Below, piece after piece: positions 1 through 6,934 of a stretch of 12,815 nucleotides of DNA. The translations under genes and the position numbers were made by a program. This stretch comes from Pseudomonadota bacterium (lineage in GTDB: Bacteria > Pseudomonadota > Alphaproteobacteria > Rhizobiales > Xanthobacteraceae): positions 1 to 12,815 of the forward strand of contig JAEWCJ010000335.1 of NCBI GenBank assembly GCA_023390695.1, read 5' to 3'. How positions within the stretch are numbered: position 1 is the first letter of the stretch; every line of letters begins with the position of its first letter. The notes beneath the pieces are model-generated. The model did not search any database and had not been told where the DNA came from. It saw only the letters and a list, made by a program, of their open reading frames with translations.

Positions 1-33
1 CACGCAAGTCGCGTCGAGCGCGCGACTTGCGTG
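1..33 (-). terminator. Perfect 13-bp hairpin downstream of the first Bug gene
   Basis: Positions 1-13 and 21-33 are exact reverse complements separated by a 7-nt loop (14-20). The hairpin begins 17 nt beyond the stop codon of the minus-strand Bug receptor gene, the usual place for an intrinsic terminator. Whether a T-tract follows on the minus strand cannot be seen, because the window ends at the hairpin. It could also be a bidirectional terminator or a dispersed palindromic repeat. Confidence 0.65.
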
Positions 34-50
34 ATAAGCCGAACCCGTTC

Positions 51-1031
51 CTATTTCACTTCGACTACACTTTGGCGAATGACCAGCCCCCAGCGATCAA
101 AGTCCGTTTTGATCCGCTCTTTGCAACTCTCGGGAGTCCCGCCCGTCGGCTCGAATCCAGTCGCTGCAAGGCGTTTCACGAGGTCTTTGTCCTTAAGCGC
201 CTCATTGAGAATATTGTTCAGAAGATTGATGGTGCTCTTCGACGTATTTTTCGCAACGACCAGACCGTACAGGATATCGACGTCGAAGTCGTAGCCCAAT
301 TCCTTGAGGGTCGGCACATCAGGCAAATCCGGAGAACGCTTCCCTGACGTCACCGCCAACGCCCTCAACGCTCCCGACTTTACATGAGGTGCCGCTGAAG
401 GCACGGAATCCGTCATGACGTCCACGCGGCCGCCGATCATGTCGGTCAGCGCTGGCGAGCTTCCTCTATAGGGAACATGCGTCCATTTCACCCCGGCGAC
501 CGCCTGAAAATATTCCCCGGTCAGGTGAATAATGCTGCCGGTTCCCGCCGACGCCATATTGATTGATCCGGGACTTTTTTTCGACAACGCCACGAGATCT
601 GCAACGGACTTCACCGGAAGATCGGGCTTTGCGATGAGCACCATGCTCGAGCTGCCGAAGCAGATGACCGATTCCAAATCGCGAAGCGGATCGAAGTTCA
701 GTTTAGGGAACAGGTGAGGACTGATCGTCAGCGTTCCAGAGGAGCCCACGCCCAAAATCTGACCATTGCCGCCGGATTTGGCGACCTCGTTCATCGCAGG
801 AACGCCGCCGGCACCAGGCCTGTTGTCCACGATGAAGGTTTGCTTTGTCGCAACGGACAGGGCATTGCTCATCATCCGGCCCATCGCGTCGACCGCTCCC
901 CCGCTCGCGAATGGCACGATCATGGTGACGGGTCCGGAAGGATAGCTGTCGGCGCGAGCGGCCACACTGGCCGCAAGCCCGCATAATGTCAGCCCTCCAA
1001 TGAAGCAGCTCAAATATTTGGCACTGATCAT
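51..1031 (-). CDS. Tripartite tricarboxylate transporter (TctC/Bug) family periplasmic substrate-binding protein
   Basis: This is a 326-residue periplasmic binding protein of the Bug/TctC family, a normal length for the family. Residues 1-28 form a signal peptide: a hydrophobic stretch (about 9-25) ends in an Ala-Arg-Ala cleavage site. The mature part shows the family hallmarks in order: the VPFASGG ligand loop after the first strand, NRPGAGG near residue 70, a THVPYRG segment mid-protein, and the HVKSGALRALAV plus DVPTL block in the C-terminal lobe. Bug proteins bind small carboxylates or aromatic acids; the ligand cannot be read from sequence. The ATG at 1029-1031 is preceded by a GGGAG-like ribosome site. 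No TctA/TctB membrane genes are adjacent, as is common for 'orphan' Bug receptors. A promoter with an embedded GntR-type site lies upstream. Confidence 0.93.
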   Translation of the reverse strand: MISAKYLSCFIGGLTLCGLAASVAARADSYPSGPVTMIVPFASGGAVDAMGRMMSNALSVATKQTFIVDNRPGAGGVPAMNEVAKSGGNGQILGVGSSGTLTISPHLFPKLNFDPLRDLESVICFGSSSMVLIAKPDLPVKSVADLVALSKKSPGSINMASAGTGSIIHLTGEYFQAVAGVKWTHVPYRGSSPALTDMIGGRVDVMTDSVPSAAPHVKSGALRALAVTSGKRSPDLPDVPTLKELGYDFDVDILYGLVVAKNTSKSTINLLNNILNEALKDKDLVKRLAATGFEPTGGTPESCKERIKTDFDRWGLVIRQSVVEVK

Positions 1032-1147
1032 ACTCTCTCTCCCTCAAGCCTGGTCCGCGTTATTGTCATTAGCGGCCTGGCGTCTTCTTGCTTCACGAAC
1101 GAGCAAAGCAGGCTTCCAACCACCGTTGCAAATTCTATGTATTTTAG

Positions 1148-1175
1148 TGTATACATTAGAATGCACGCTGGTCAA
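1148..1175 (-). promoter_or_regulatory. Predicted promoter of the Bug gene with GntR-type operator over the -10
   Basis: Read on the minus strand, TTGACC (plus 1170-1175) and TATACA (plus 1148-1153) are separated by 16 nt, a reasonable sigma70-like pair about 115 bp upstream of the Bug start. The -10 lies inside the perfect 8-bp palindrome TGTATACA (1148-1155). The GTATAC core recurs upstream of the neighbouring gntR gene. FCD-type GntR repressors often bind GTATAC-type palindromes, so repression by the adjacent regulator is inferred. There is no experimental support. Confidence 0.45.
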
Positions 1176-1255
1176 TACGCCTGTCCACACCCTCGGCGAT
1201 GATTTTGGATATAAAGGCTACGGTCGCCGCCCCGCCCGCTGAACAGGCAGACAGC

Positions 1256-1383
1256 ATGACCGAAGTCTGGCGGCTTTCAGGATCGCGACCGGCGGCGGAT
1301 CTCGATCATCTGCAAAGCAGATAGCTGAGCGGGAGTCTGAGAAAACGCGCGCTCGCAGGACCGATTGCGCCGCCGCGAGATAA
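1256..1383 (+). pseudogene. Decayed N-terminus of an amidase (amidase signature family)
   Basis: From the ATG at 1256 the plus strand encodes MTEVWRLS, which resembles the usual beginning of amidase-signature enzymes. A frame change follows. In the next frame, 1315-1368 encodes KQIAERESEKTRARRTD, which lines up with the 'KQISAREsakaaLARID' helix that comes next in such amidases. That frame stops at 1381-1383. No catalytic Lys-Ser-Ser region follows, so only about the first 35 residues survive. Amidase genes often sit beside Bug receptors in rhizobial genomes, which makes the reading plausible. The identification rests on my memory of the family consensus across a frameshift, so it is tentative. 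It could be chance similarity. Confidence 0.4.
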
Positions 1384-1637
1384 GCCGGATCAGCCGAGGG
1401 CGTTAAGCGCCCTGTCGCGTCGCAACATGCGCGGCCTGACGTAGCGCATTTCGGTTTACGGCGGCGTTCTGCGCAGTCGGCTACAGCCTCCGGCGGAGAA
1501 AGGAATTTGAAGGACCGTGACGCGGGAATTGCCACGTCCGCAACTGCTGGATATTGCCGGCCTGACAAACGCTGGGGAAAATCAATGAACTTGCCGGCAG
1601 ACACAATAATTTCTGCCTGGGAAGGGTTCAAGAAAGA
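1384..1637. other. Gene-free stretch between the amidase remnant and gntR
   Basis: No credible gene is visible. Short open frames occur on both strands, but none has a ribosome site or family motifs. It is probably eroded coding DNA that continues from the amidase remnant. Confidence 0.5.
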
Positions 1638-2333
1638 TCAGTCGGTGTCGTAATTCTGTTTAAGCTTCAATTGCAATCGATAGGCATCGCGAATGTGCTC
1701 GCGCGCCGCCTGTTCGGCGGCGGGGGCATCTCGCCGCTCAATAGCGGTTACGATTGCATCGTGCTGGTTCAGCGCCTCCTGCGACCTTCCCGGAACGGAT
1801 AACGTCGTATGGACCCAAAGCGCCATTGACTCCCGCAATGTGTTCAAGAACCGCTCGAGATAACGATTATGCGTACTCCGATAGAGCGCTTCGTGAAAAA
1901 TGCGGTTGTGCTCTACCAGCGCCACCGCATCGTCCTTGATCTCCAGCTCCCGGCTTACAATGTCCCGCAGAACGGCAATTTCGCCATCAAGAGCATGGCG
2001 GGCAGCGAATGCCGCTGCTGTGCCTTCCAGTATCTCCCGGATCTCGTAAATCTCACTCACCATGCGCAAGTCGAGCTTGGTCACAACCAGGCCCTGGCTC
2101 GGCTCGTTGATAATCAATCCGTCGCTTTCAAGCCTTTTGAGCGCTTCTCGAATCGGCGTACGGCTAATTCCAAACCATTCGGTCAGTTCCACCTCGCGCA
2201 ACCGCGTCCCCGGCTTAAGCGTCCCGGACTGGATGGCTTTATGGATGTGTCTGTAAGCGCTCTCGCTAAGCGACCCGCTTACTTGCGGCAGACGTTGACG
2301 CTTGGCACTGGATGCCTTCTTTTTAACGGCCAT
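1638..2333 (-). CDS. GntR-family transcriptional regulator, FCD (FadR) subfamily
   Basis: This 231-residue DNA-binding regulator has a typical FadR/FCD-subfamily length. A basic N-terminal tail (1-15) precedes the GntR winged helix (about 22-85), with the characteristic PGTRLREVELTEWFGISRTP stretch (41-60) followed by IREALKRLE. The C-terminal all-helical FCD ligand domain (about 90-218) carries the expected metal or ligand positions: Asn143 and His147 in the N-x-x-x-H helix, His191 and His213. Such proteins usually repress uptake or catabolic genes and are released by an organic acid. GTATAC-containing repeats just upstream of its own start, and over the promoter of the Bug gene further on, suggest autoregulation and control of that receptor. 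The ATG at 2331-2333 has only a weak ribosome site. Confidence 0.93.
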   Translation of the reverse strand: MAVKKKASSAKRQRLPQVSGSLSESAYRHIHKAIQSGTLKPGTRLREVELTEWFGISRTPIREALKRLESDGLIINEPSQGLVVTKLDLRMVSEIYEIREILEGTAAAFAARHALDGEIAVLRDIVSRELEIKDDAVALVEHNRIFHEALYRSTHNRYLERFLNTLRESMALWVHTTLSVPGRSQEALNQHDAIVTAIERRDAPAAEQAAREHIRDAYRLQLKLKQNYDTD

Positions 2334-2352
2334 GGGGATGTTAAATACCGCT

Positions 2353-2388
2353 CGTATACAGGTGTATATGGTGGCCGAACGTATACAG
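2353..2388. promoter_or_regulatory. Repeated GTATAC-type operator sites upstream of gntR
   Basis: CGTATACAG occurs twice, at 2353-2361 and 2380-2388. The first copy forms an imperfect inverted pair with TGTATATG at 2363-2370. The cluster lies 20-55 bp upstream of the gntR start codon and shares its core with TGTATACA at 1148-1155. An autoregulatory operator is the likely role; this is inference from position and symmetry. Confidence 0.5.
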
Positions 2389-2726
2389 ATATTCGGCTTT
2401 GATTGCTAGTGCCATGCCAAGTCGCTCCGGCCCGGAAGTGGACCGCCTTCCGCACTTCCTCCGGCTGGCGCTCCGTTCCACGCGAGCCCCGCTTAAATTT
2501 CCTGCAGTTGTTCGGCCGAAAGCGGCAGGTTGATCTTCGGCGACGCGGGCGGCGAGCAAGACAGCCTTGTCAGCGCAGAGAGCATCTCGCAGCTCGCTCC
2601 AGCGGACCCGGACGGCAGAGGACATCCCCACGTCCGAACAGGGATTGCCGGCTTCGAAGTCGAGACCTGCGACATGGAGCACATGTTGTCCGAGCTTGAG
2701 CGGGCGACAAGCCAGCTCGAATTTCA
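2389..2726. other. Unassigned, probably eroded, region
   Basis: No convincing gene is seen. Both strands have partly open frames. The minus strand at roughly 2520-2730 translates to segments with protein-like composition, but they switch frame and lack start sites and family motifs. The stretch adjoins a clear Bug-receptor remnant on the plus strand. It most likely represents one or two deleted and frameshifted genes that I cannot name. Confidence 0.4.
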
Positions 2727-3062
2727 GGTCAGCTTGATTTCCTGTTCGACCCCGGCCTCGCTTTCGAACATGTGAAATCGGGCAAACCTCGCATCCTTGC
2801 CGTCGGCAGCCTGGAGCGCGCACCGCAAGTTCCGGGCGTTTCGACCCTCGATGAACTCGACCTCAAGGGCTTCGATGCGAACGCGATATTCGGCGTGTAT
2901 GCACCGGCCGGTACGCGGCCTGAGATCATTACGCGGTTGAACGCAGAGATTAATCGATCGCTCAATACAGCGGCATTGAAGGACGCGCGCCTTGCGCGCG
3001 AGCCGCCGCCAGCGCTGGGAAGAACCCATCCTCACATCCGATCGATGATGCGTTCAGCGTAA
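2727..3062 (+). pseudogene. C-terminal remnant of a TctC/Bug substrate-binding protein
   Basis: From 2727 the plus-strand frame encodes GQLDFLFDPGLAFEHVKSGK, which matches the segment before the C-terminal lobe of Bug proteins. It continues through RILAVGSLERAPQVPGVSTL and PAGTRPEIITRLNAEINRSL, both diagnostic of the family. About 110 residues remain of the usual 300-330. There is no signal peptide, no N-terminal lobe and no start with a ribosome site (the GTG at 2772 is internal to the domain). After about position 2985 the sequence no longer follows the family, so the extreme C-terminus is also lost. Its end overlaps the 3' end of the opposing IclR gene by 9 bp. It is a relic of a third Bug receptor in this window. 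Confidence 0.85.
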
Positions 3063-3812
3063 TACTTCCGCGATATCTTGCGCCGTCAATCGCAGTGCTT
3101 CTTTGAACTGCTCAACCCTTTCATTGGTGAAGCGCACGCTCGGCACTGCCACGTTTATAGCTCCGATGAATGATCCGTTCTGGCGGACCGGCGCAGCGAT
3201 GGCCGAAATTCCAGGTGTGAATTCGTCGTACGAATATGCAAAGCCGGTTTTCCGGGCTTCCTGAATCTCTTGCTTCAACCGCGCTTTCGACCGGATGGTC
3301 TGTGGTGTCGCTGCCGTCAGCACGACCTGAGCAAAATAGTCTTTCAGGGCCTGCGGCGCGAATCCGGCCAGCACGATTTTTCCGGCCGACACCGCATAGA
3401 GCGGCGCCCGCGCTCCGACTTTCATGGTGTAGGAGAGCGCCTGTGTGCTGATCGACGAAACCACCACCTCCACCGCGTCTCCCGCCTGCACGTAGAAACC
3501 GCATGTCTCGTTGAGCTCGCTGCTCAGCACACGAAGCAGCGGCGAGATGCGATCGCGCAGGGACGGCTTGGGAGCGGCCTTCGCCAGATTGGCAAGACCC
3601 GGTCCAAGACAATAGCCGTCGGTGCCCGGGTCGCGCGCGATGAACCCCCGCCTCTCAAGATTGGAAAGCAAATGGAACAGGCTGCTGCGGGGAATGCCGA
3701 GGTCGGCAAGAAGCCGCGAAAAGGACGCAGGCCGCGCGGCCGAGCCGACATATTCGAGAATATCCAGTCCCCGATCCAGAGACTTGACAGCGGCAGGTTC
3801 TTTTCGTTCCAT
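3054..3812 (-). CDS. IclR-family transcriptional regulator
   Basis: This 252-residue regulator has the standard IclR length and layout. Residues 6-65 form the N-terminal winged helix: VKSLDRGLDILEYV opens it, and the recognition helix lies in GIPRSSLFHLLSNLERRGFI. A linker helix (about 75-100) leads to the C-terminal effector domain. There, GARAPLYAVSAGKIVLAG (about 132-149), FAYSYDEFTPGISAIAAPV and the closing GAINVAVPS block are family signatures. IclR proteins (PcaR, PobR and relatives) commonly control aromatic-acid catabolism. The gene is divergent from the FAD hydroxylase/intradiol dioxygenase pair, with about 100 bp between, so it is probably their regulator and may also control itself. 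The ATG at 3810-3812 starts a canonical N-terminus. The inducer is unknown. Confidence 0.95.
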   Translation of the reverse strand: MERKEPAAVKSLDRGLDILEYVGSAARPASFSRLLADLGIPRSSLFHLLSNLERRGFIARDPGTDGYCLGPGLANLAKAAPKPSLRDRISPLLRVLSSELNETCGFYVQAGDAVEVVVSSISTQALSYTMKVGARAPLYAVSAGKIVLAGFAPQALKDYFAQVVLTAATPQTIRSKARLKQEIQEARKTGFAYSYDEFTPGISAIAAPVRQNGSFIGAINVAVPSVRFTNERVEQFKEALRLTAQDIAEVLR

Positions 3813-3822
3813 ATTTGATACC

Positions 3823-3840
3823 AGTTCATGTTTGTGAACT
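3823..3840. promoter_or_regulatory. Inverted repeat in the iclR / hydroxylase divergent promoter, candidate IclR operator
   Basis: AGTTCA (3823-3828) and TGAACT (3835-3840) are perfect inverted arms around a 6-nt spacer. They lie 11 bp from the iclR start and about 77 bp before the hydroxylase start. Position in a divergent intergenic region and size fit the short palindromes recognised by IclR dimers. No clear -35/-10 pair for the hydroxylase operon could be chosen with confidence. Confidence 0.5.
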
Positions 3841-3916
3841 TCCGTCTTTTGCCAAACTTGCGTCGGTCTGACAAGGGTCTCCGGGTCGCTGCCGCATTCA
3901 CGCCGGGAACTTGAAG

Positions 3917-5602
3917 ATGACGCACATGCTGCCTGCCGACTGTTCCGTGCTTATCGTTGGCGGGGGACCCTGCGGATTGATGCTGGCCAATGAACTTGGA
4001 CGCCGCGGCGTCACGGCCGTCCTGATCGATCAAAAGCCGACCACCGCTTTCAATCCACAGGCCAATGCCACGCAGGCCCGCACGATGGAGCATTTCCGGC
4101 GCCTGGGATTTGCCAAGGAAGTGCGCGCGCTTGGGCTTCCGCCGGATTTTCCTACCGACATCGCCTATTTCACGCGTTACGCGAGTCACGAGCTTGCACG
4201 CTTCAAGCTCCCCTCGGCCCGCGAGGCAACTGAGCGTGTCAAACAGCTTGCCGGATCCTGGAGCGCGGCGGAGCTTCCCCATCGGGTTTCACAAAAATTC
4301 GTGGAGCAAGTTCTCAGGCGGCACGCCGAAGCGCTACCCGGCATCTCGGTTCATTATGGCTGGCGGCTCACTCGTTTCGTCGAGACGGCAGAGGGCATCG
4401 AGGCCGAGATCGAACGGGTGAGCGACGGCAGCGCGCATCGCATTCGCGCGGCCTATCTGGTCGGGGCAGACGGTCCGCGCAGCACGGTGCGGCAAGCCCT
4501 TGGCATAGGCTTTTCGGGTGAAGAAGGCGCCGTCCGGGATTTCTTTGGCGGACGCATGTTTGCAATCTATCTTCGCGCCCCGGATTTCTATCATCTTGTC
4601 CCCCACCCTCCCGCCTGGATGAATGTCACGTTCAATCGCCAGCGCCGCGCCTTCATGGCAGCGGTCGACGGCAAGGGCGAGTTTGCATTCCATACGCAGC
4701 TGCGCTCTCACGAGATCGAAAGCGAGATCACAGCGGAACGCGCCCTTGAGATGTTTCGGGAGGCTGTCGGCGCACCGATCGACGCCGAAATCCTGTCGCA
4801 CGGCACTTGGATCGCCGGCTATGCGCTCGTCGCCGAATCTTTCCAGCGCGGTCGCGTCTTCATTGCCGGCGATGCCGCACATCTGTTCACGCCAGCCGGC
4901 GGGCTTGGCTACAACACCGCCATCGAAGACGCGGTCAATCTCGGATGGAAATTTGCCGCCGTGGTGCACGGGAAAGCCGGTCCCGCCCTGCTTGCGAGCT
5001 ATGAAGCCGAACGCCAGCCAAACGCCAGGCGCAACACCGGCTATGCAAAGAAATTCGCCGAGTCCCTGGGCCTGTTCGTGCCCGTCCCGGAAATCGAAGA
5101 CGACACGCCGCAAGGTGAGGAGGCACGCCGCGTTGCCGGCGACTATCTCGCTGCGCACGGCAGGGCCGAGTTCGATATCCCGGGGATTACGTTCGGCGCC
5201 CGCTACTACAGCTCACCGATCATTGCATCGGACGGCACGGAACCGCCGCCCGATGCGGCCAATCTTTATGTCCCGTCCGCCTGTCCGGGCGGTCGGGCGC
5301 CGCATCTATGGGTCTCTCCCGAACGCTCTCTCTACGATCTGTTTGGATTTGAATGGACCCTCCTGCGGCTCTCTGCTGTGGCTGATGGCCAGCGATTTTC
5401 CGAGGAAGCCGCCCGTGCGGGGCTGAACCTGAAAGTTGTCGATCTGTGGACGGACGAAGCGCGGGATCTCTACCAGGCCGATCTTGCCCTGATCAGGCCG
5501 GATCAAATCGTCGTGTGGCGCGGCAATAGCGACGAGGCCGCACAAACGATTATTCGGCGCATCCTCGGCTCCGACGCACCTCTGCCCTCCGCCGCAGCTT
5601 GA
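3917..5602 (+). CDS. FAD-dependent aromatic hydroxylase (PheA/TfdB/MhpA-type flavin monooxygenase)
   Basis: This is a 561-residue group A flavoprotein monooxygenase that uses NAD(P)H and O2 to hydroxylate an aromatic ring in the cytoplasm. The N-terminal Rossmann motif GGGPCG (15-20) binds ADP of FAD. GADGPRS (183-189) is the DG motif shared by FAD and NAD(P)H. GDAAHLFTPAGGLGYNTAIEDA (318-339) is the GD motif contacting FAD ribose and the flavin. Residues about 420-561 resemble the thioredoxin-like C-terminal domain of phenol hydroxylase-type enzymes, so the length fits. A TTG at 3911 extends the frame by two codons; ATG 3917 is preferred because GGGAA at 3905-3909 is ideally spaced. The next gene, 80 bp on, is a ring-cleaving dioxygenase, so the product is probably a catechol or hydroxyquinol. 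Resorcinol-like or phenolic-acid substrates are possible, but unproven. Confidence 0.92.
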   Translation: MTHMLPADCSVLIVGGGPCGLMLANELGRRGVTAVLIDQKPTTAFNPQANATQARTMEHFRRLGFAKEVRALGLPPDFPTDIAYFTRYASHELARFKLPSAREATERVKQLAGSWSAAELPHRVSQKFVEQVLRRHAEALPGISVHYGWRLTRFVETAEGIEAEIERVSDGSAHRIRAAYLVGADGPRSTVRQALGIGFSGEEGAVRDFFGGRMFAIYLRAPDFYHLVPHPPAWMNVTFNRQRRAFMAAVDGKGEFAFHTQLRSHEIESEITAERALEMFREAVGAPIDAEILSHGTWIAGYALVAESFQRGRVFIAGDAAHLFTPAGGLGYNTAIEDAVNLGWKFAAVVHGKAGPALLASYEAERQPNARRNTGYAKKFAESLGLFVPVPEIEDDTPQGEEARRVAGDYLAAHGRAEFDIPGITFGARYYSSPIIASDGTEPPPDAANLYVPSACPGGRAPHLWVSPERSLYDLFGFEWTLLRLSAVADGQRFSEEAARAGLNLKVVDLWTDEARDLYQADLALIRPDQIVVWRGNSDEAAQTIIRRILGSDAPLPSAAA

Positions 5603-5650
5603 TTTCCCGAATAACGGCTTTCGCCATCCCTTCGAGAGGCGCCGCAGCTT
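5590..5650 (+). repeat. 11-bp direct repeat flanking the hydroxylase stop
   Basis: CGCCGCAGCTT occurs at 5590-5600, just before the hydroxylase stop, and again at 5640-5650 in the gap before the dioxygenase. Nothing indicates a function; it may be the scar of a small duplication. Confidence 0.4.
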
Positions 5651-5682
5651 CTCCCCGCACAACAAGGATACACGAGGACGCC

Positions 5683-6546
5683 ATGAGAAATTTCAACGAA
5701 GTCACGATCACCGACGCGGTCATCGACCGCATCAAAAATACCCCGGATGCCCGGCTGAAGCAGATCAGCGCTTCGCTGGTCCGCCACCTGCACGATTTCG
5801 TGCGCGACGTGCGGCTGACCGAGACCGAATGGGCCTATGCCATTGAATTCCTGACGCGCACCGGCAAGATCTGCGACGGCAACCGTCAGGAATTCATCCT
5901 GCTCTCCGATACGCTCGGCGTATCCATGTTGGTGGACGCGATAAACCATGCGTCTCCCGGCGGCACGGAAACCACGGTGCTCGGTCCCTTCTATGTTCAG
6001 AACCCGCCGGAATATCCGCTGGGCGCCGATATCCGCGGGACGCTTGAAGGCGATCCGCTTTACGCCCATGGACGGGTGACATCCGCGGACGGCACGCCGC
6101 TGGCAAATGCGATTGTCGATGTCTGGCATTCGGACAAGGACGGTTATTACGATGTGCAGCATCTCGACGAGACCGGCGGACTCGCCGGCCGGGCGCGTTT
6201 CCGCACGGACGAGCATGGCTCATACCGTTTCTGGTCGATCAAGCCGGCGGCTTATCCCATTCCGTATGACGGCCCGGTGGGCGACATGCTCCAGGCCCAG
6301 GCGCGACACCCCTGGCGCCCGGCCCATGTGCATTTCATGATTGACGCACCGGGTCACGAGAAACTGACCACCCATGTCTTTGTGGACGGCGATCAATATC
6401 TCGATTCGGATGCGGTCTTCGGCGTCAAAGATTCGCTCATCGGAGATTTCGTCCGCCACGATGGCGGCAAGGCACCGGATGGACGGGAAATGACTGCCCC
6501 ATTCTTTACGCTGGAATACGATTTCACGCTCGCGAAGCGGTCGTGA
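5683..6546 (+). CDS. Intradiol ring-cleavage dioxygenase (hydroxyquinol 1,2-dioxygenase-like)
   Basis: This 287-residue non-haem Fe(III) dioxygenase cleaves an ortho-dihydroxylated ring between the hydroxyls. The N-terminal helical dimerisation domain (about 1-95, with the LRHLHDFVRDVRLTETEW-type segment) is typical of catechol/hydroxyquinol 1,2-dioxygenases. The catalytic beta-sandwich holds all four expected iron ligands: Tyr156 in DGYYDVQ, Tyr191 in AAYPIP, and His215 and His217 in RPAHVHF. The DGYYDVQ form resembles hydroxyquinol 1,2-dioxygenases rather than classical CatA, so hydroxyquinol to maleylacetate is the favoured reaction; catechol cleavage is not excluded. GAGG at 5674-5677 sits 5 nt before ATG 5683, which rules out the longer frame from 5599. 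It is probably co-transcribed with the upstream hydroxylase. No maleylacetate reductase follows. Confidence 0.93.
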   Translation: MRNFNEVTITDAVIDRIKNTPDARLKQISASLVRHLHDFVRDVRLTETEWAYAIEFLTRTGKICDGNRQEFILLSDTLGVSMLVDAINHASPGGTETTVLGPFYVQNPPEYPLGADIRGTLEGDPLYAHGRVTSADGTPLANAIVDVWHSDKDGYYDVQHLDETGGLAGRARFRTDEHGSYRFWSIKPAAYPIPYDGPVGDMLQAQARHPWRPAHVHFMIDAPGHEKLTTHVFVDGDQYLDSDAVFGVKDSLIGDFVRHDGGKAPDGREMTAPFFTLEYDFTLAKRS

Positions 6547-6934
6547 TCGCTGACTCGGCGCTCCTGGCGGTGCAGTCCGGCATTGAAGTCTAGCTCACGG
6601 CTCGCACGATGCGGCGCTCTGCTCCGGAGGCGGATTGACTCGGCCCTCGCCTTTCCGGAACAGCCCGCACCGCGATCAGGCTCGCGTCATCGTCCGGAAA
6701 TACGAAAGCTGCGGCTTCTTCCGCCCGTCGAGATGCCGCCTCTCTCCAAGAGCGGGGCTTACACGCCATAGCTGTCGCACTTTGTTAACGCTGCATCATG
6801 ATTGCCGACGCGCGCAGCCGAAGCCGATGATTGTCGGCTCCAACATAACGTTTCGGAAACAGTAGAAAATTACCGTGGGCGATTGTCGGAGTCCGGATCT
6901 CTGGACTCAACGTGCGATTTCCTTGAGGGCGATT
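6547..6934. other. Gene-free region between dioxygenase and the unknown Ala/Lys/Gly-rich gene
   Basis: No gene is supported: plus-strand frames of 60-80 codons here are Arg/Pro/Ser-rich shadow translations without ribosome sites. The only structure I see is a small inverted repeat, AGCCGA (6822-6827) and TCGGCT (6834-6839), with a 6-nt loop and no T-tract. It lies about 95 bp before the next gene and could be regulatory or incidental. Confidence 0.5.

Noticed and set aside
1218..1631. 137-codon minus-strand frame between the Bug and GntR genes
   Set aside because: Cys/Arg-rich, with no recognisable domain or ribosome site. The plus strand of the same DNA carries the amidase-like remnant.
4334..5158. 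274-codon minus-strand frame inside the FAD hydroxylase
   Set aside because: It is antisense to a gene with complete FAD motifs and shows no motifs of its own.
5503..6216. 237-codon minus-strand frame across the hydroxylase end and dioxygenase
   Set aside because: It overlaps two well-supported genes; composition is that of an antisense shadow.
6822..6839. Small inverted repeat as terminator of the hydroxylase-dioxygenase operon
   Set aside because: It is about 275 bp past the dioxygenase stop, has only 6-bp arms and no T-tract, so a terminator call is not supported.
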